From: Ralstonia thomasii
GTDB lineage: Bacteria; Pseudomonadota; Gammaproteobacteria; Burkholderiales; Burkholderiaceae
Direction: 5' to 3' (one strand)
NCBI RefSeq assembly: GCF_958405895.1
Contig: NZ_CATZAR010000003.1
Length of the DNA stretch: 64,000 nucleotides
Shown here in pieces: positions 36,496 through 45,007 of this stretch (within the stretch, counting starts at the first letter, position 1; each line of letters opens with the position of its first letter). Both the position numbers and the translations under genes were made by a program. The notes beneath the pieces are model-generated. The model did no database searches, was not told the DNA's origin, and was given only the letters and a program-made list of their open reading frames with translations.

Positions 36496-37671
36496 TCAGC
36501 CGCGCACCCACGATTCGTCAACCGTCACGTATTTGATACGCTGGCGGAAATAGGTAAAGGCGATGTGCAGCGCGCCGTCGTTCCCTTGCACGATGGAGGG
36601 ATACGAATACTCGCGGTTGCGCTGGTCGGCTGAATTGTTGGTCATGCAATAACCGTCGCCAATTTCAATGTTGCGGCGGCGCCAGGTTTGGCCACCATCT
36701 TCCGAGATGGCCAGCGACAGCGGCGCACGCGGGGCGCCCCAGAAAGCGGTGCCCCGCGTGGATGCCTGCTGGTCGCGCAGCTCGCCATGGTCTTCGGCGT
36801 CTTCAATGTCGTCGTACAGCGAGGTGCGTCGACCGGTGCTGTGCGAGGCATCGCTCTCGTTGTAGACCAGCGCGAGATGACCGTTTCGCAGTGCCACAAA
36901 CTGGATCGACGAATTGTTGTTGGGCAGCGTTGTCGGCTGCGGTGCGCTCCAGGTACGGCCGTCTTGCGAGCGGCTGGCGTAGATGTGATCTGCCCAGCGG
37001 CTGCGGTACAGCGCCAGCAGGCTGCCGTCGGCCAGTGTCTGCACGTTCATGTGCACGCAGCCGATGCTGTCGGGCACGTCGTGGCGGCTCCAGGTGCGGC
37101 CCTGGTCTTCGGAGATCATGACGGCGCTGATGTCGTCATTGCCGACCCAGCGTTCCCCTGGTTGCGTGCGGCACAGGAAGACCGGGCAGGCCCACGCGCC
37201 GTCGGGCAGCACGACGATTGGCTGGCGCACGAAGGTGCCGGCCTGGTCGAACAGCGTATCGATGGGCCCCCAGCTTCGGCCGCCGTCTGTCGAGATACGC
37301 CGGCGCACGATGGCTGTGTTCTGGTGTCCCGAAAGCTGCGCGGTGTAGATCAGCCAGAGTTCGCCGGTGGGTGTGGTGAACAGTACCGGGTTCTGCTCCG
37401 ATCGTGTCGTGTCTTCCGATAGCTTGGTCGCAGGCTGCCATTCGGAGGTGCCTGCCGCCAACCGAGACAGGTAGATCGATACATCGGGAATGCCTTCCTG
37501 CGTGCCGCCAAACCACACGCACAGCAAGTCGCCGTTGGGCAGCGCGTGCAGGTTGGCCGCGTGGTTTTGAACGCAAGGTGTGGGCAGGAACGCTTCGCGG
37601 CGCTCGGCGTCGGTATAGGCAGCTCGCACGTTCGAATCGAAGGCGGCGTAGGACGGAAGGGTGGCAGTCAT
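36496..37671 (-). CDS. Cytoplasmic Asp-box (BNR, sialidase-fold) protein
   Basis: The 391-residue protein has at least four Asp-box motifs (STDGGRSW, SEDQGRTW, SQDGRTW, SEDGGQTW) of the six-bladed beta-propeller sialidase fold. There is no signal peptide or lipobox, so it should stay in the cytoplasm, which is unusual for a sialidase. A substrate brought in by the adjacent SSS symporter could be hydrolysed or cleaved inside the cell. It is between the symporter and DeoR genes in the operon. True sialidase activity is not shown. Confidence 0.85.
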   Translation of the reverse strand: MTATLPSYAAFDSNVRAAYTDAERREAFLPTPCVQNHAANLHALPNGDLLCVWFGGTQEGIPDVSIYLSRLAAGTSEWQPATKLSEDTTRSEQNPVLFTTPTGELWLIYTAQLSGHQNTAIVRRRISTDGGRSWGPIDTLFDQAGTFVRQPIVVLPDGAWACPVFLCRTQPGERWVGNDDISAVMISEDQGRTWSRHDVPDSIGCVHMNVQTLADGSLLALYRSRWADHIYASRSQDGRTWSAPQPTTLPNNNSSIQFVALRNGHLALVYNESDASHSTGRRTSLYDDIEDAEDHGELRDQQASTRGTAFWGAPRAPLSLAISEDGGQTWRRRNIEIGDGYCMTNNSADQRNREYSYPSIVQGNDGALHIAFTYFRQRIKYVTVDESWVRG

Positions 37672-37705
37672 GTTATGTCTCAGTTCAATGCTCGGTGTCT
37701 GGGGA

Positions 37706-39136
37706 TCAATGCGCCGCGTTGTTTGGCTTGATGTTGGCGACGGGTGCGCTGGCCTGTGCAGGCTCAGCCGCGCGAAAGAGCAGCTTCTCGACCACCAGAA
37801 CGAGGGCGGGCGTGACGAGCGCGATGTACATGTTGTCGACGCCGAACGGGTTGCCGAGCAGATACCAGATGGTGGTTGCAATCGCGGCCAGGATCAGGCC
37901 CGAAACGGCTCCACGACTGCTGTTGAAGAACGGCAGATAGATGCCGATGAGCGCAACGATGGACACCGACAGCCGCAGCGCCCGCGTGAAGAACGATAGC
38001 GCCAGGATTTGCGGCACGAACAGCACGAACACCAGCGGCAGCACGCCCACCGCCAGCGAGATCCAGCGTGTCATGCGCATTTCCTGCTCGGCCGACGGGC
38101 GATAGCGCGGCACATAGAAGTCGGTCACGATGAGCGAAGCAATGGCGAGTGCCACCGTACACACGCTCACGAAGATCGACGCCACCAGCGAAGTCGTTAC
38201 CACGCCGGCCAGCAGCGGATGCATGTGTTGCAGAAAGACCGGCAGCGCATACAGGCTCTTGATGCCCGGGTACAGATACTTGGCGGCCACGCCGATGAAG
38301 CCCAGCGCAATCGAGATCGGCACGCACAGCACCGCCGCCATGAGCGAAGCCGAGCGGGCGGCTTCAGGGCTCTTGGTGGAAGAAATGGCTTGAATGATGA
38401 ACTGGGTGGAGAAGATCGCCCCGGCCGAACCGATGATCCACGCGCCGATGGTGCCGCCGGACAGCGCACCCTTCCACGTGAAGTAGTGCTCCGGCATGGC
38501 CTGCGCCATCGGGGCAATGCCGCCAGAGAGCTTCCACGCCACCGCGACGATGATGCCGATGCCGACCACCTTGACCGCGCTGTGCACGATGGTCAGATAC
38601 GCCACGCTCTTGAGACCGCCCCACACGAAGTAGATCGTGCTGACGGCAGCCGTGATGAGCGCCGCGATCGGAAGGTCGATGTGCATGACCGTGGAGATGG
38701 CTGCCGCGCCGCTGACATAGTTGCCCACGTTCACCAGAAACAGCGCGTAGATCATGACGGCCGACACGACCAGCTTGGCCGTGTTGCCGTACTTCTTGGC
38801 GATGAAGCCGGAGATGGTGAACTGCCCCGACGCATACAGACGCTTGGCCATGAACAGGCCAAACAGCAGAAAGCCGATGGCGGCAGAGATGACCGACCAC
38901 GACGCTGCAATACCCACGCTGAAGGCTTCTTGCGAGGTGCCGATGGTCGACTTGGCGCCGATGTATTCCGACATCAGCAGCACGGCCACCACCACGGCCG
39001 GCATCGAGCGACCGGCCACCATGAATTGCTCGGAAGTGCGGCTGCGCAGCCGGATGCTGGCCACGCTGGTCACCACGATATAGACCACGACCATGGCGAT
39101 GATCATGGTGGTGTCCCAGGTCGAAAACGAGGTCAT
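37706..39136 (-). CDS. Sodium:solute symporter (SSS) family transporter
   Basis: The 476-residue protein has about thirteen membrane helices, with typical signatures VVAVLLMSEYIGAKSTIGTSQEA and GAWIIGSAGAIFSTQFIIQA. SSS proteins use sodium to import sugars, sialic acids, organic acids or amino acids. Position in the operon makes it the uptake system for the acid-sugar substrate. It stands 110 bp downstream of the kinase-PdxA2 gene and 34 bp upstream of the Asp-box gene. Confidence 0.93.
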   Translation of the reverse strand: MTSFSTWDTTMIIAMVVVYIVVTSVASIRLRSRTSEQFMVAGRSMPAVVVAVLLMSEYIGAKSTIGTSQEAFSVGIAASWSVISAAIGFLLFGLFMAKRLYASGQFTISGFIAKKYGNTAKLVVSAVMIYALFLVNVGNYVSGAAAISTVMHIDLPIAALITAAVSTIYFVWGGLKSVAYLTIVHSAVKVVGIGIIVAVAWKLSGGIAPMAQAMPEHYFTWKGALSGGTIGAWIIGSAGAIFSTQFIIQAISSTKSPEAARSASLMAAVLCVPISIALGFIGVAAKYLYPGIKSLYALPVFLQHMHPLLAGVVTTSLVASIFVSVCTVALAIASLIVTDFYVPRYRPSAEQEMRMTRWISLAVGVLPLVFVLFVPQILALSFFTRALRLSVSIVALIGIYLPFFNSSRGAVSGLILAAIATTIWYLLGNPFGVDNMYIALVTPALVLVVEKLLFRAAEPAQASAPVANIKPNNAAH

Positions 39137-39246
39137 CTTTTGTCTCCTGATTCTTGAGCGAATGGCTCCGGCCAGCCCGGCGTGTCTCCGTCGGGTCGGG
39201 CCTTGCGCGGGGGCGCTACATCAATTCGTGCTGCGTGGATGGGATG

Positions 39247-41559
39247 TCAGGCCGCACGTACGGCTTGCGGGTCATCGTGTCGGGTGGCGAGTTCACAGGC
39301 CTGGCGAAACGCTTCGAGCATGCTGCGTTCATCGGCGATGCCCTTGCCGGCAATGTCGAACGCGGTTCCATGGTCGACCGAAGTACGGATTACCGGCAGG
39401 CCCACGGTGACGTTCACACCGGCTTCCAGGCCCATCACCTTGACCGGTCCGTGGCCCTGGTCGTGATACATCGCCACCACCACATCGAAGTCGCCACGGC
39501 CGGCGCGGAAGAACAGCGTGTCGGCGGGCAGCGGGCCCTCTACGCGCCAGCCGCGTGCCTGCAGCACCTGCACGGCGGGGATGATCTTTTGCTCTTCTTC
39601 GCCATGGCCGAACAGCCCGTTTTCTCCCGCATGCGGGTTGATGCCGCAGACACCGATGCGCGGGTTCTCGATGCCGGCGCGTACCAGCGTGGCGTGCGCG
39701 CGTTCGATGGTGCGCTGGACCAGGCCCGGCTCGATGCGGCGGATGGCGTCTAGCAGCCCGATATGGGTCGTCACGTGGATCACGCGCAGGTTGGGCGCCA
39801 CGAGCATCATCGAAACCTCATCGATGCCGGTCAGGTGCGCCAGCATTTCGGTGTGGCCCGGGAAGATGTGGCCGCCGGCGTGCAGCGCTTCCTTGTTCAG
39901 CGGCGCGGTACAGATGGCATCCAGTTCGCCAGCGGACGTCAGCTCGACGGTGCGGGCGATGTACTGATACGCGGCATCGCCCGCGATGGGAGAGAGCTTG
40001 CCGTAGGGCAGGTCGGCAGGAATGAGGCCGAGGTCGATGCAGTCCACTACGCCGTAGCGGAAGGCGGCGTCGGCAGGGCGCTCGATCGAGCGAACTTCCA
40101 GTGCCGCGCCGGTACGTTGGGCGGCATCGCGCAGTCGTGCCGTGTCGCCAATCACCAGAGGTCGGCATTGCTCGTACACCGCGCGGTGTGTGAGCGCCTT
40201 CATGATGATCTCGGGGCCGACACCGGCGGCATCGCCCATGGTGATGCCGATGACAGGACGATAGGTCATTGCGTGAGTTCCTTTGGGTGGGGTGCTGGCT
40301 GCGGTTTCGATCAACCGTCGCCAAGCGGCATGCAGGGAGCCGGGTGTGCCGAAGCCCCCCGCCTTGGTGACGACCGGCAGCACGCCGCCGACGCCAGTAA
40401 GTTGGGCATGCAGCAGCGGCATGCCGGATTCGATTTCGTCGCACAGGCGCAGCGCGTCGATGCCGGCGGTCGACAGCACGGCGCGCGCGGTCTCGCCGCC
40501 GGTGGCGATCAGCCCGCCGGCATGCGGCAAAGCCGGCGCCAGCAACGTGGCGAGGCGGCGGCAGAAGTGCAGGCCGTCGGCGCTGTTGCCGCGCGTGGTT
40601 TGGCTGAGCGTGACCAGCACGTCGCGGCCTTCGCACAGCGCATCGATGACGGTCTGGGTGATGTCCGCCTGCGGTGTGTCGAGCTCTTCCACGGGCAGCT
40701 CCAGCGACAGCAGGCGCGCACCGGCAGCGGCCTTCAATTCCGACGCCTGCGCATGGGACACGCTGGACATGCTGCCCACCACCGTCAGCACCGGCCCGGC
40801 GATTGCGGTTGCCGCATCGCCTTCGACAGCGGCGTTGGCGCTGCCGAGCCCCGCCGCGCGAATCAGCGCGGGCGCCAGACCGGCGGAGCCGACCCAGAAC
40901 ACATGCGCCAGCCGCACGGAGGTCTCGGCGATGTGCGCGAGGTCGTCATCGGTCTGGGCGTCGCACACCACGGCTTGCACACCGTCCGCCTGTAGTGCCG
41001 CCAGGCGACCGGCCAGCGCGGCGGCACCGGCGCGGATGTCGTCAAGCGTCAGCACGGCGGTCTGAAGGCCTTGGCGCTCCAACATGACGCGCAGATCGGC
41101 GCGGCCGCCGATGCTTTCGTTGCGCCACACCTCGGTGTCTTCCACGGCCACGCCGTGCAGCCACTGGCGGCCGTCGCGGGTGGTGCGTCCGGCTGCCGGA
41201 AACGCCGGCGCCACGATGGCCAGACCCGCCAGCGGTGCAAGCGCGGCCACCTCAGCAGCGACGTTGCCGCGCAGGGTCGAATCGATCTTCTTGTAGAGCC
41301 GCGTGGCCGGCCGGGCCAGTGCATGCCATGCCGCCACCTGCGTGGCCGCCGCATCGACGGCATTGGCGCGCCGCGTGTCGGTGTCCAGTGCGAGGACGTC
41401 GGCGCTGGTCGGATACCCGATGGGGTGTCCAACATCGGCGCGCAGCATGACCGCGCTGCGCAATCCGGCCCGCACGCCGGCCACCGCGCAATCGGCGGCG
41501 CCCGACAGGTCGTCGGCCAGGATCAGCAGCTTCGGAGCGGTGTGGGCGGACGTGTTCAC
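39247..41559 (-). CDS. pdxA2: Natural fusion: four-carbon acid-sugar kinase (DUF1537) + PdxA2-type dehydrogenase
   Basis: One uninterrupted frame of 770 codons. Residues 1-430 are a DUF1537 acid-sugar kinase (LLILADDLSGAADCAVAG, KKIDSTLRGNVAAE, GGLIATGGETAR). Residues from about 431 are PdxA2 (GITMGDAAGVGPEIIMKA, metal-binding histidines in TTHIG and YHDQGHG). These enzymes act in sequence in D-threonate/erythronate catabolism: phosphorylation, then oxidative decarboxylation to DHAP. An internal ATG at 40269 with AAAGGA 9 nt upstream could also give free PdxA2. The GTG start at 41559 overlaps the upstream stop (GTGA). In related genomes the two are generally separate genes, so a sequencing or true fusion event needs checking. 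Confidence 0.85.
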   Translation of the reverse strand: MNTSAHTAPKLLILADDLSGAADCAVAGVRAGLRSAVMLRADVGHPIGYPTSADVLALDTDTRRANAVDAAATQVAAWHALARPATRLYKKIDSTLRGNVAAEVAALAPLAGLAIVAPAFPAAGRTTRDGRQWLHGVAVEDTEVWRNESIGGRADLRVMLERQGLQTAVLTLDDIRAGAAALAGRLAALQADGVQAVVCDAQTDDDLAHIAETSVRLAHVFWVGSAGLAPALIRAAGLGSANAAVEGDAATAIAGPVLTVVGSMSSVSHAQASELKAAAGARLLSLELPVEELDTPQADITQTVIDALCEGRDVLVTLSQTTRGNSADGLHFCRRLATLLAPALPHAGGLIATGGETARAVLSTAGIDALRLCDEIESGMPLLHAQLTGVGGVLPVVTKAGGFGTPGSLHAAWRRLIETAASTPPKGTHAMTYRPVIGITMGDAAGVGPEIIMKALTHRAVYEQCRPLVIGDTARLRDAAQRTGAALEVRSIERPADAAFRYGVVDCIDLGLIPADLPYGKLSPIAGDAAYQYIARTVELTSAGELDAICTAPLNKEALHAGGHIFPGHTEMLAHLTGIDEVSMMLVAPNLRVIHVTTHIGLLDAIRRIEPGLVQRTIERAHATLVRAGIENPRIGVCGINPHAGENGLFGHGEEEQKIIPAVQVLQARGWRVEGPLPADTLFFRAGRGDFDVVVAMYHDQGHGPVKVMGLEAGVNVTVGLPVIRTSVDHGTAFDIAGKGIADERSMLEAFRQACELATRHDDPQAVRAA

Positions 41560-42725
41560 GGCAGCAGGCGCTGGTAGATAGCCTTGATGTCTGCGTGGCT
41601 CAGCGGCTTGGGGTTGTTGCCCAGCAGACGCTTGACCTTCGACGCGGCCTCGGCCAGCACGTCCAGGTGCGTTTCCGACACGCCGAACTGGCGCAAGTCC
41701 TGCGGAATCTGCACAACGTCGGTCCACTCGGTCAGCCGTTCGATGAGCGCATCGGCGGCGGTCTCGTCGTCACTGTCATGGCTGCTGATGTCCAGTGCAC
41801 GTGCCACGTTGGCCAGCCGCCCGACGATGGCATCCTTGTTGAACGACATTACGTGCGGCAACAGCATCGCGTTGGCCACACCGTGCGTAATGCCGAACAT
41901 GCCACCGAGCGGATACGCCAGCGCATGCACGGCGGCCGTGCCGGCGGCGGTCAGCGCCAGGCCGCCGTACATCGAACCCAGCATCATCGCCTCGCGCGCC
42001 TTGACCGAGCGGCCGTTCTGATATGCCTCGACAAGGTTCGCGCCGATGAGCCGCATCGACTCCATCGCAAACATGTCGCTCACCGGGTTGGCCTTGGTCG
42101 AGATATACGACTCCAGCGAATGCACGAATGCGTCGATGCCCGTGGCTGCCGTGATCGGTTTGGGCAGGTCGAAGGTCAGTTCCGCATCGAGAATCACCAG
42201 TTGTGGCAGCAGATGTCGGCTGACGATGCCCACCTTCAGTTCTTCATCGGGCAGCGTGACGATGGCGTTGGGCGTGACTTCAGAACCCGTGCCCGCCGTG
42301 GTTGGGACCAACACCAGCGGAATGCCGGGGCGCTTGATCAGATCAATGCCGAGCCATTCGCGCAGCGGCTGTTCGTTGGTCAGGCGCACTGCAAACAGCT
42401 TGGCCGCATCCAGCACGCTGCCGCCACCGATTGACAGGATGGCATCCGGCGCAAACGGCGCGATCTGCTCGCGGAAGACGGTCTCGACGTTCTCAATCGT
42501 CGGTTCCGGTTCGACGCCGCGTACGATGCGCGCCTCGATGTCGCGCGCGGCCAGCGCTTGCACCACGCGGCCGATCACGCCGTTCTGCTCCATCACCGGT
42601 TGGGTGATGAGTGCGATGCGTTTGACGGGCACATCAAGCAGCGCGAGCTTTTCGGGCAGCAATGCCAGACTGCCTGCGCCGTGGACGATGTGCTTGACGG
42701 TCTGGAAATGGTAGGTGGAGGACAT
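41556..42725 (-). CDS. Iron-containing alcohol dehydrogenase
   Basis: The 389-residue enzyme carries the Fe-ADH signatures GGGSVLDAAKLFA and PTTAGTGSEVTPNAIV, and the metal-binding histidine region HALAYPLGGMFGITHGVANAMLL. Members reduce or oxidise aldehydes, lactaldehyde, maleylacetate or hydroxy acids with NAD(P). Its position between the aldolase-type gene and the kinase-PdxA2 gene suggests it handles a keto or aldehyde intermediate. Length is normal. The stop overlaps the next start by 4 nt. Confidence 0.92.
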   Translation of the reverse strand: MSSTYHFQTVKHIVHGAGSLALLPEKLALLDVPVKRIALITQPVMEQNGVIGRVVQALAARDIEARIVRGVEPEPTIENVETVFREQIAPFAPDAILSIGGGSVLDAAKLFAVRLTNEQPLREWLGIDLIKRPGIPLVLVPTTAGTGSEVTPNAIVTLPDEELKVGIVSRHLLPQLVILDAELTFDLPKPITAATGIDAFVHSLESYISTKANPVSDMFAMESMRLIGANLVEAYQNGRSVKAREAMMLGSMYGGLALTAAGTAAVHALAYPLGGMFGITHGVANAMLLPHVMSFNKDAIVGRLANVARALDISSHDSDDETAADALIERLTEWTDVVQIPQDLRQFGVSETHLDVLAEAASKVKRLLGNNPKPLSHADIKAIYQRLLP

Positions 42726-42758
42726 GGCGATCGATGATGTTGGGGCGGGCGGCAGTGC

Positions 42759-43655
42759 TTAGGCGACGTTCAGCGCGGCACGGTAGATGGCGAGCGCTTC
42801 AGCCAGGCGTTCGCGGCTTTTCTCATCGAGCGGCTTGGCCGGCGAGCGTGCCGGCCCTGCGGGCATGCCGAGCATCTCGGCGGCGGTCTTCAGCACTACG
42901 GGCATGGTGCCGAGCGCAAACGCGTCACGCAGTGCACGCAGCGATTCCTGTGCAGCACGCGCGGCCGGAATGTTGCCCGCCTGGAATTGATTCCAGATCG
43001 ACATGACCACGTGCGGCACCGCATTGGTGGTGGCTGCCACCGCGCCGTCGCCACCGGCAATCAGTGTCCAGAGGATCATCGAATCGGTGCCGGTGAACAC
43101 GGCAAAGTCGTCACGGCGCAGGTTGATGAGCTGCAGCAGGCGGTCGAAATCGCCACCACTGTCCTTGATGGCGCGGATGTTCGGGATGTCCGCCAGCCGG
43201 CGCACGGTGTCGACGGTCAGCGTCACGCCGGCCTTGGCCGGAATCGTGTACAGCAGGATCGGCAGCGACGTCGCGCGCGCGATCTGCTCGTAATGCGCAA
43301 ACAGCTCCGGCTGCGTGGCGCCGTTGAAGTAGGGCGTGATGACGGATACGGCGTCCACACCCACGTCTTGCATCTTGTGGTTGAGCGCGATCACATCACG
43401 CGTGGCATAGGCGCCGGTGCCCGCCACCACGGGCACGCGGCCGCGCGCCTGCTCGACGGTAATACGGGCGATGCGCAGCTTCTCTTCTTCGCTCAGCGCA
43501 ATGAATTCGCCGTTGGTGCCGAGCACGAAGAGCCCGTGGACGCCCGCGTCGATCAGCCGATCGATCAGCACGCGCAGGCCGTTTTCGTCCACGTCTTCCG
43601 TCGGGGTCATCGGGGTGATCAGGGCAGGGACGATCCCTTTGAACGACGCGGTCAT
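42759..43655 (-). CDS. DHDPS/N-acetylneuraminate-lyase-family aldolase or dehydratase
   Basis: The 298-residue protein is a class I aldolase fold. GTNGEFIALSEEEKLR near residue 45 and SVITPYFNGAT with the active-site tyrosine are seen. The Schiff-base lysine is in IRAIKDSGGD. It is the first gene of the operon, just after a promoter region with palindromes. The family includes dihydrodipicolinate synthase, NAL, KDG aldolase and dehydratases; the operon makes a sugar-acid reaction more likely than lysine synthesis. Substrate is inferred. Confidence 0.9.
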   Translation of the reverse strand: MTASFKGIVPALITPMTPTEDVDENGLRVLIDRLIDAGVHGLFVLGTNGEFIALSEEEKLRIARITVEQARGRVPVVAGTGAYATRDVIALNHKMQDVGVDAVSVITPYFNGATQPELFAHYEQIARATSLPILLYTIPAKAGVTLTVDTVRRLADIPNIRAIKDSGGDFDRLLQLINLRRDDFAVFTGTDSMILWTLIAGGDGAVAATTNAVPHVVMSIWNQFQAGNIPAARAAQESLRALRDAFALGTMPVVLKTAAEMLGMPAGPARSPAKPLDEKSRERLAEALAIYRAALNVA

Positions 43656-43747
43656 GTGGCAATCCTTTCGTGGTGGGCTGCGGCCCGTGGGTCAGCTTGA
43701 ACCGGAGGGATGCACGGCTGAATGCCTCAAACATCGATCGGTCCAGT

Positions 43748-43782
43748 CATTGTAATCAATAAAATGATTGAATCGATCAATG
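43748..43782 (-). promoter_or_regulatory. Operator-like palindromes and -10 box of the acid-sugar operon
   Basis: An AT-rich patch in otherwise GC-rich DNA holds AATCA-N6-TGATT (43754-43769) and ATTGA-N5-TCAAT (43767-43781). CATTG (43748-43752) and CAATG (43778-43782) bracket the whole. A minus-strand -10 TACAAT lies at 43749-43754; no good -35 is visible. This is a plausible site for the operon's DeoR repressor. Confidence 0.5.
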
Positions 43783-44279
43783 TTTACCCTGATCTCACTC
43801 CGCTGCACGAAAGCTGAGCAGGCGCCGTATCGCGCACTAACGCTACTCTTCTTGGGTATGGGTGAGGCGGCGTGCTCTTATGACACGACTGATTTTTGAT
43901 CGAATCAGTCACGCGTAGGTCGCCCCGGTCATCCCATTCGGCAGTTGAGTTACGCGGGTGCGTATGGACGTGGGGTCGACTACCGCCAGTCCTGGAATGG
44001 AAGCAGCCTATGAACGGGTTTGCTATCCCTTTGGAAATATGGCTGCGTGCATGCCGAAGTAGTACCGAGGCGCGCTCGTGACACTTGCCTCGACCACGAC
44101 TTCCTTGTCGGGGCTGATGGGGGTGGACAGCAACCACGGACAGGCGATCAGCCCCACTCGCCGGCGCGGCGAACGGGTAACGACCTTTCCGGCGGGAGGC
44201 ATGAGGTCTCTCCACGCAAAGGGATTCCCGACTACGCACTAGCAGGGCTCCGCAACGATGGCTTTGTAACGGGCATGGG
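43783..44279. other. Interval without a supported gene
   Basis: Frames on both strands are open for short stretches only. A minus-strand 59-codon frame (44023-44202) has no convincing family. The low coding quality fits with degenerated mobile-element DNA. Confidence 0.5.
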
Positions 44280-44658
44280 TGGTGTGGGCGCGCTTTTCGC
44301 CTTGGCACTGGCAAACACGCTAGTTGTTCGTCCACCAGCGACCAACTGCTCAAGCTGGGTGCGCTGCAGGCGAGGAGCTTGGGCGCTTCTCGCTTGCGGG
44401 ATGCAGCACGGGAATGCCCTTAGACCTTGCGGCAATGCGGTGCCCGCGTGAGATCGAGAAAGCCCTGTGTGAGATGCCACTGCGCGAGTGCTGCCAAGCG
44501 CTGGCGTAGCGTGTTGATGGAGAGCGTCTGAGCGTGGTGGGCCAACTGTGCGCTGTCCGCGCTTGCTAGCAGGAACCCACCCCATTCGACCTCGAAATGA
44601 CGGACTGCGGGCTGATAGCTGTGGCGCGTGAGTTCTCCCTTGAGGAAGGAGTTGGGCC
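44280..44658 (-). pseudogene. Remnant of a tyrosine recombinase (phage-type integrase)
   Basis: The minus strand from about 44658 reads LTRHSYQPAVRHFEVEWGGF and then SINTLRQRLAALAQWHLTQGF and LTRAPHCRKV before a TAA at 44420-44422. This is the N-terminal core-binding domain of an XerC-like integrase. A shifted frame continues with APRLQRTQLEQLV, again as in integrases. No start codon remains, several frameshifts are needed, and the catalytic RHRY domain is not recognisable. It ends about 20 bp from the dmeR operator, marking the edge of acquired DNA. Confidence 0.7.
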
Positions 44659-44678
44659 GCTATGACAACTTAAATCTG

Positions 44679-44704
44679 ATGTAGCATACCCCCCTATAGT
44701 ATAT
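44679..44704 (+). promoter_or_regulatory. DmeR-type (CsoR/RcnR family) operator upstream of dmeRF
   Basis: A 26-bp element has inverted arms ATGTAGCATA and TATAGTATAT around a central run of six cytosines. From memory, the DmeR operator described in Rhizobium leguminosarum has the same layout; I count 24 of 26 matching bases. It lies 17 bp before the dmeR ATG, where a bound apo-repressor would block transcription and Co(II)/Ni(II) would relieve it. Confidence 0.8.
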
Positions 44705-44721
44705 TTTGGTCGAGGTGATGA

Positions 44722-45000
44722 ATGAGCCACACTATCCGCGAGAAGCAGAAGCTACTTAACCGCGTTCGCCGGATTCGCGGCCAGCTCGATGCCATCGAGC
44801 GCGCCCTGGAGGAGGAGCAGGGATGCGCCCCCGTACTGCAGCAGATCACAAGCTGCCGAGGCGCCATGAATGGCCTGCTGGCCGTGGTGCTGGAAGACCA
44901 CATCCGCACCCACCTGACCGAGGTGGATGACGAACACGAGCACGCCGACGGCAGCGCCAAAGAGCAGCTGATCGAGGTCGTGCATAGCTATTTCAGGTGA
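44722..45000 (+). CDS. dmeR: DmeR/RcnR-type nickel-cobalt-responsive repressor
   Basis: The 92-residue all-helical CsoR/RcnR-family protein has all four RcnR metal ligands: His3, Cys35, His60 and His64. FrmR-type formaldehyde sensors lack His3, so a metal sensor is preferred. The apo form binds the C-rich palindrome just upstream and represses its own operon; Ni(II) or Co(II) releases it. GAGGTGATG overlaps the ribosome binding position. Its stop codon runs into the Shine-Dalgarno of dmeF, with 7 nt between stop and start. Confidence 0.92.
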   Translation: MSHTIREKQKLLNRVRRIRGQLDAIERALEEEQGCAPVLQQITSCRGAMNGLLAVVLEDHIRTHLTEVDDEHEHADGSAKEQLIEVVHSYFR

Positions 45001-45007
45001 GCCGGCT

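Noticed and set aside
44023..44202. Minus-strand 59-codon frame starting MPPAGKVVTRSPRR
   Set aside because: It may be part of the decayed integrase region; no ribosome binding site and no recognisable family.
44722..45000. FrmR-type formaldehyde sensor as identity of the CsoR/RcnR-family gene
   Set aside because: His3, Cys35, His60 and His64 are all present and the next gene is a CDF exporter. The formaldehyde genes adhC/fghA are 30 kb away.
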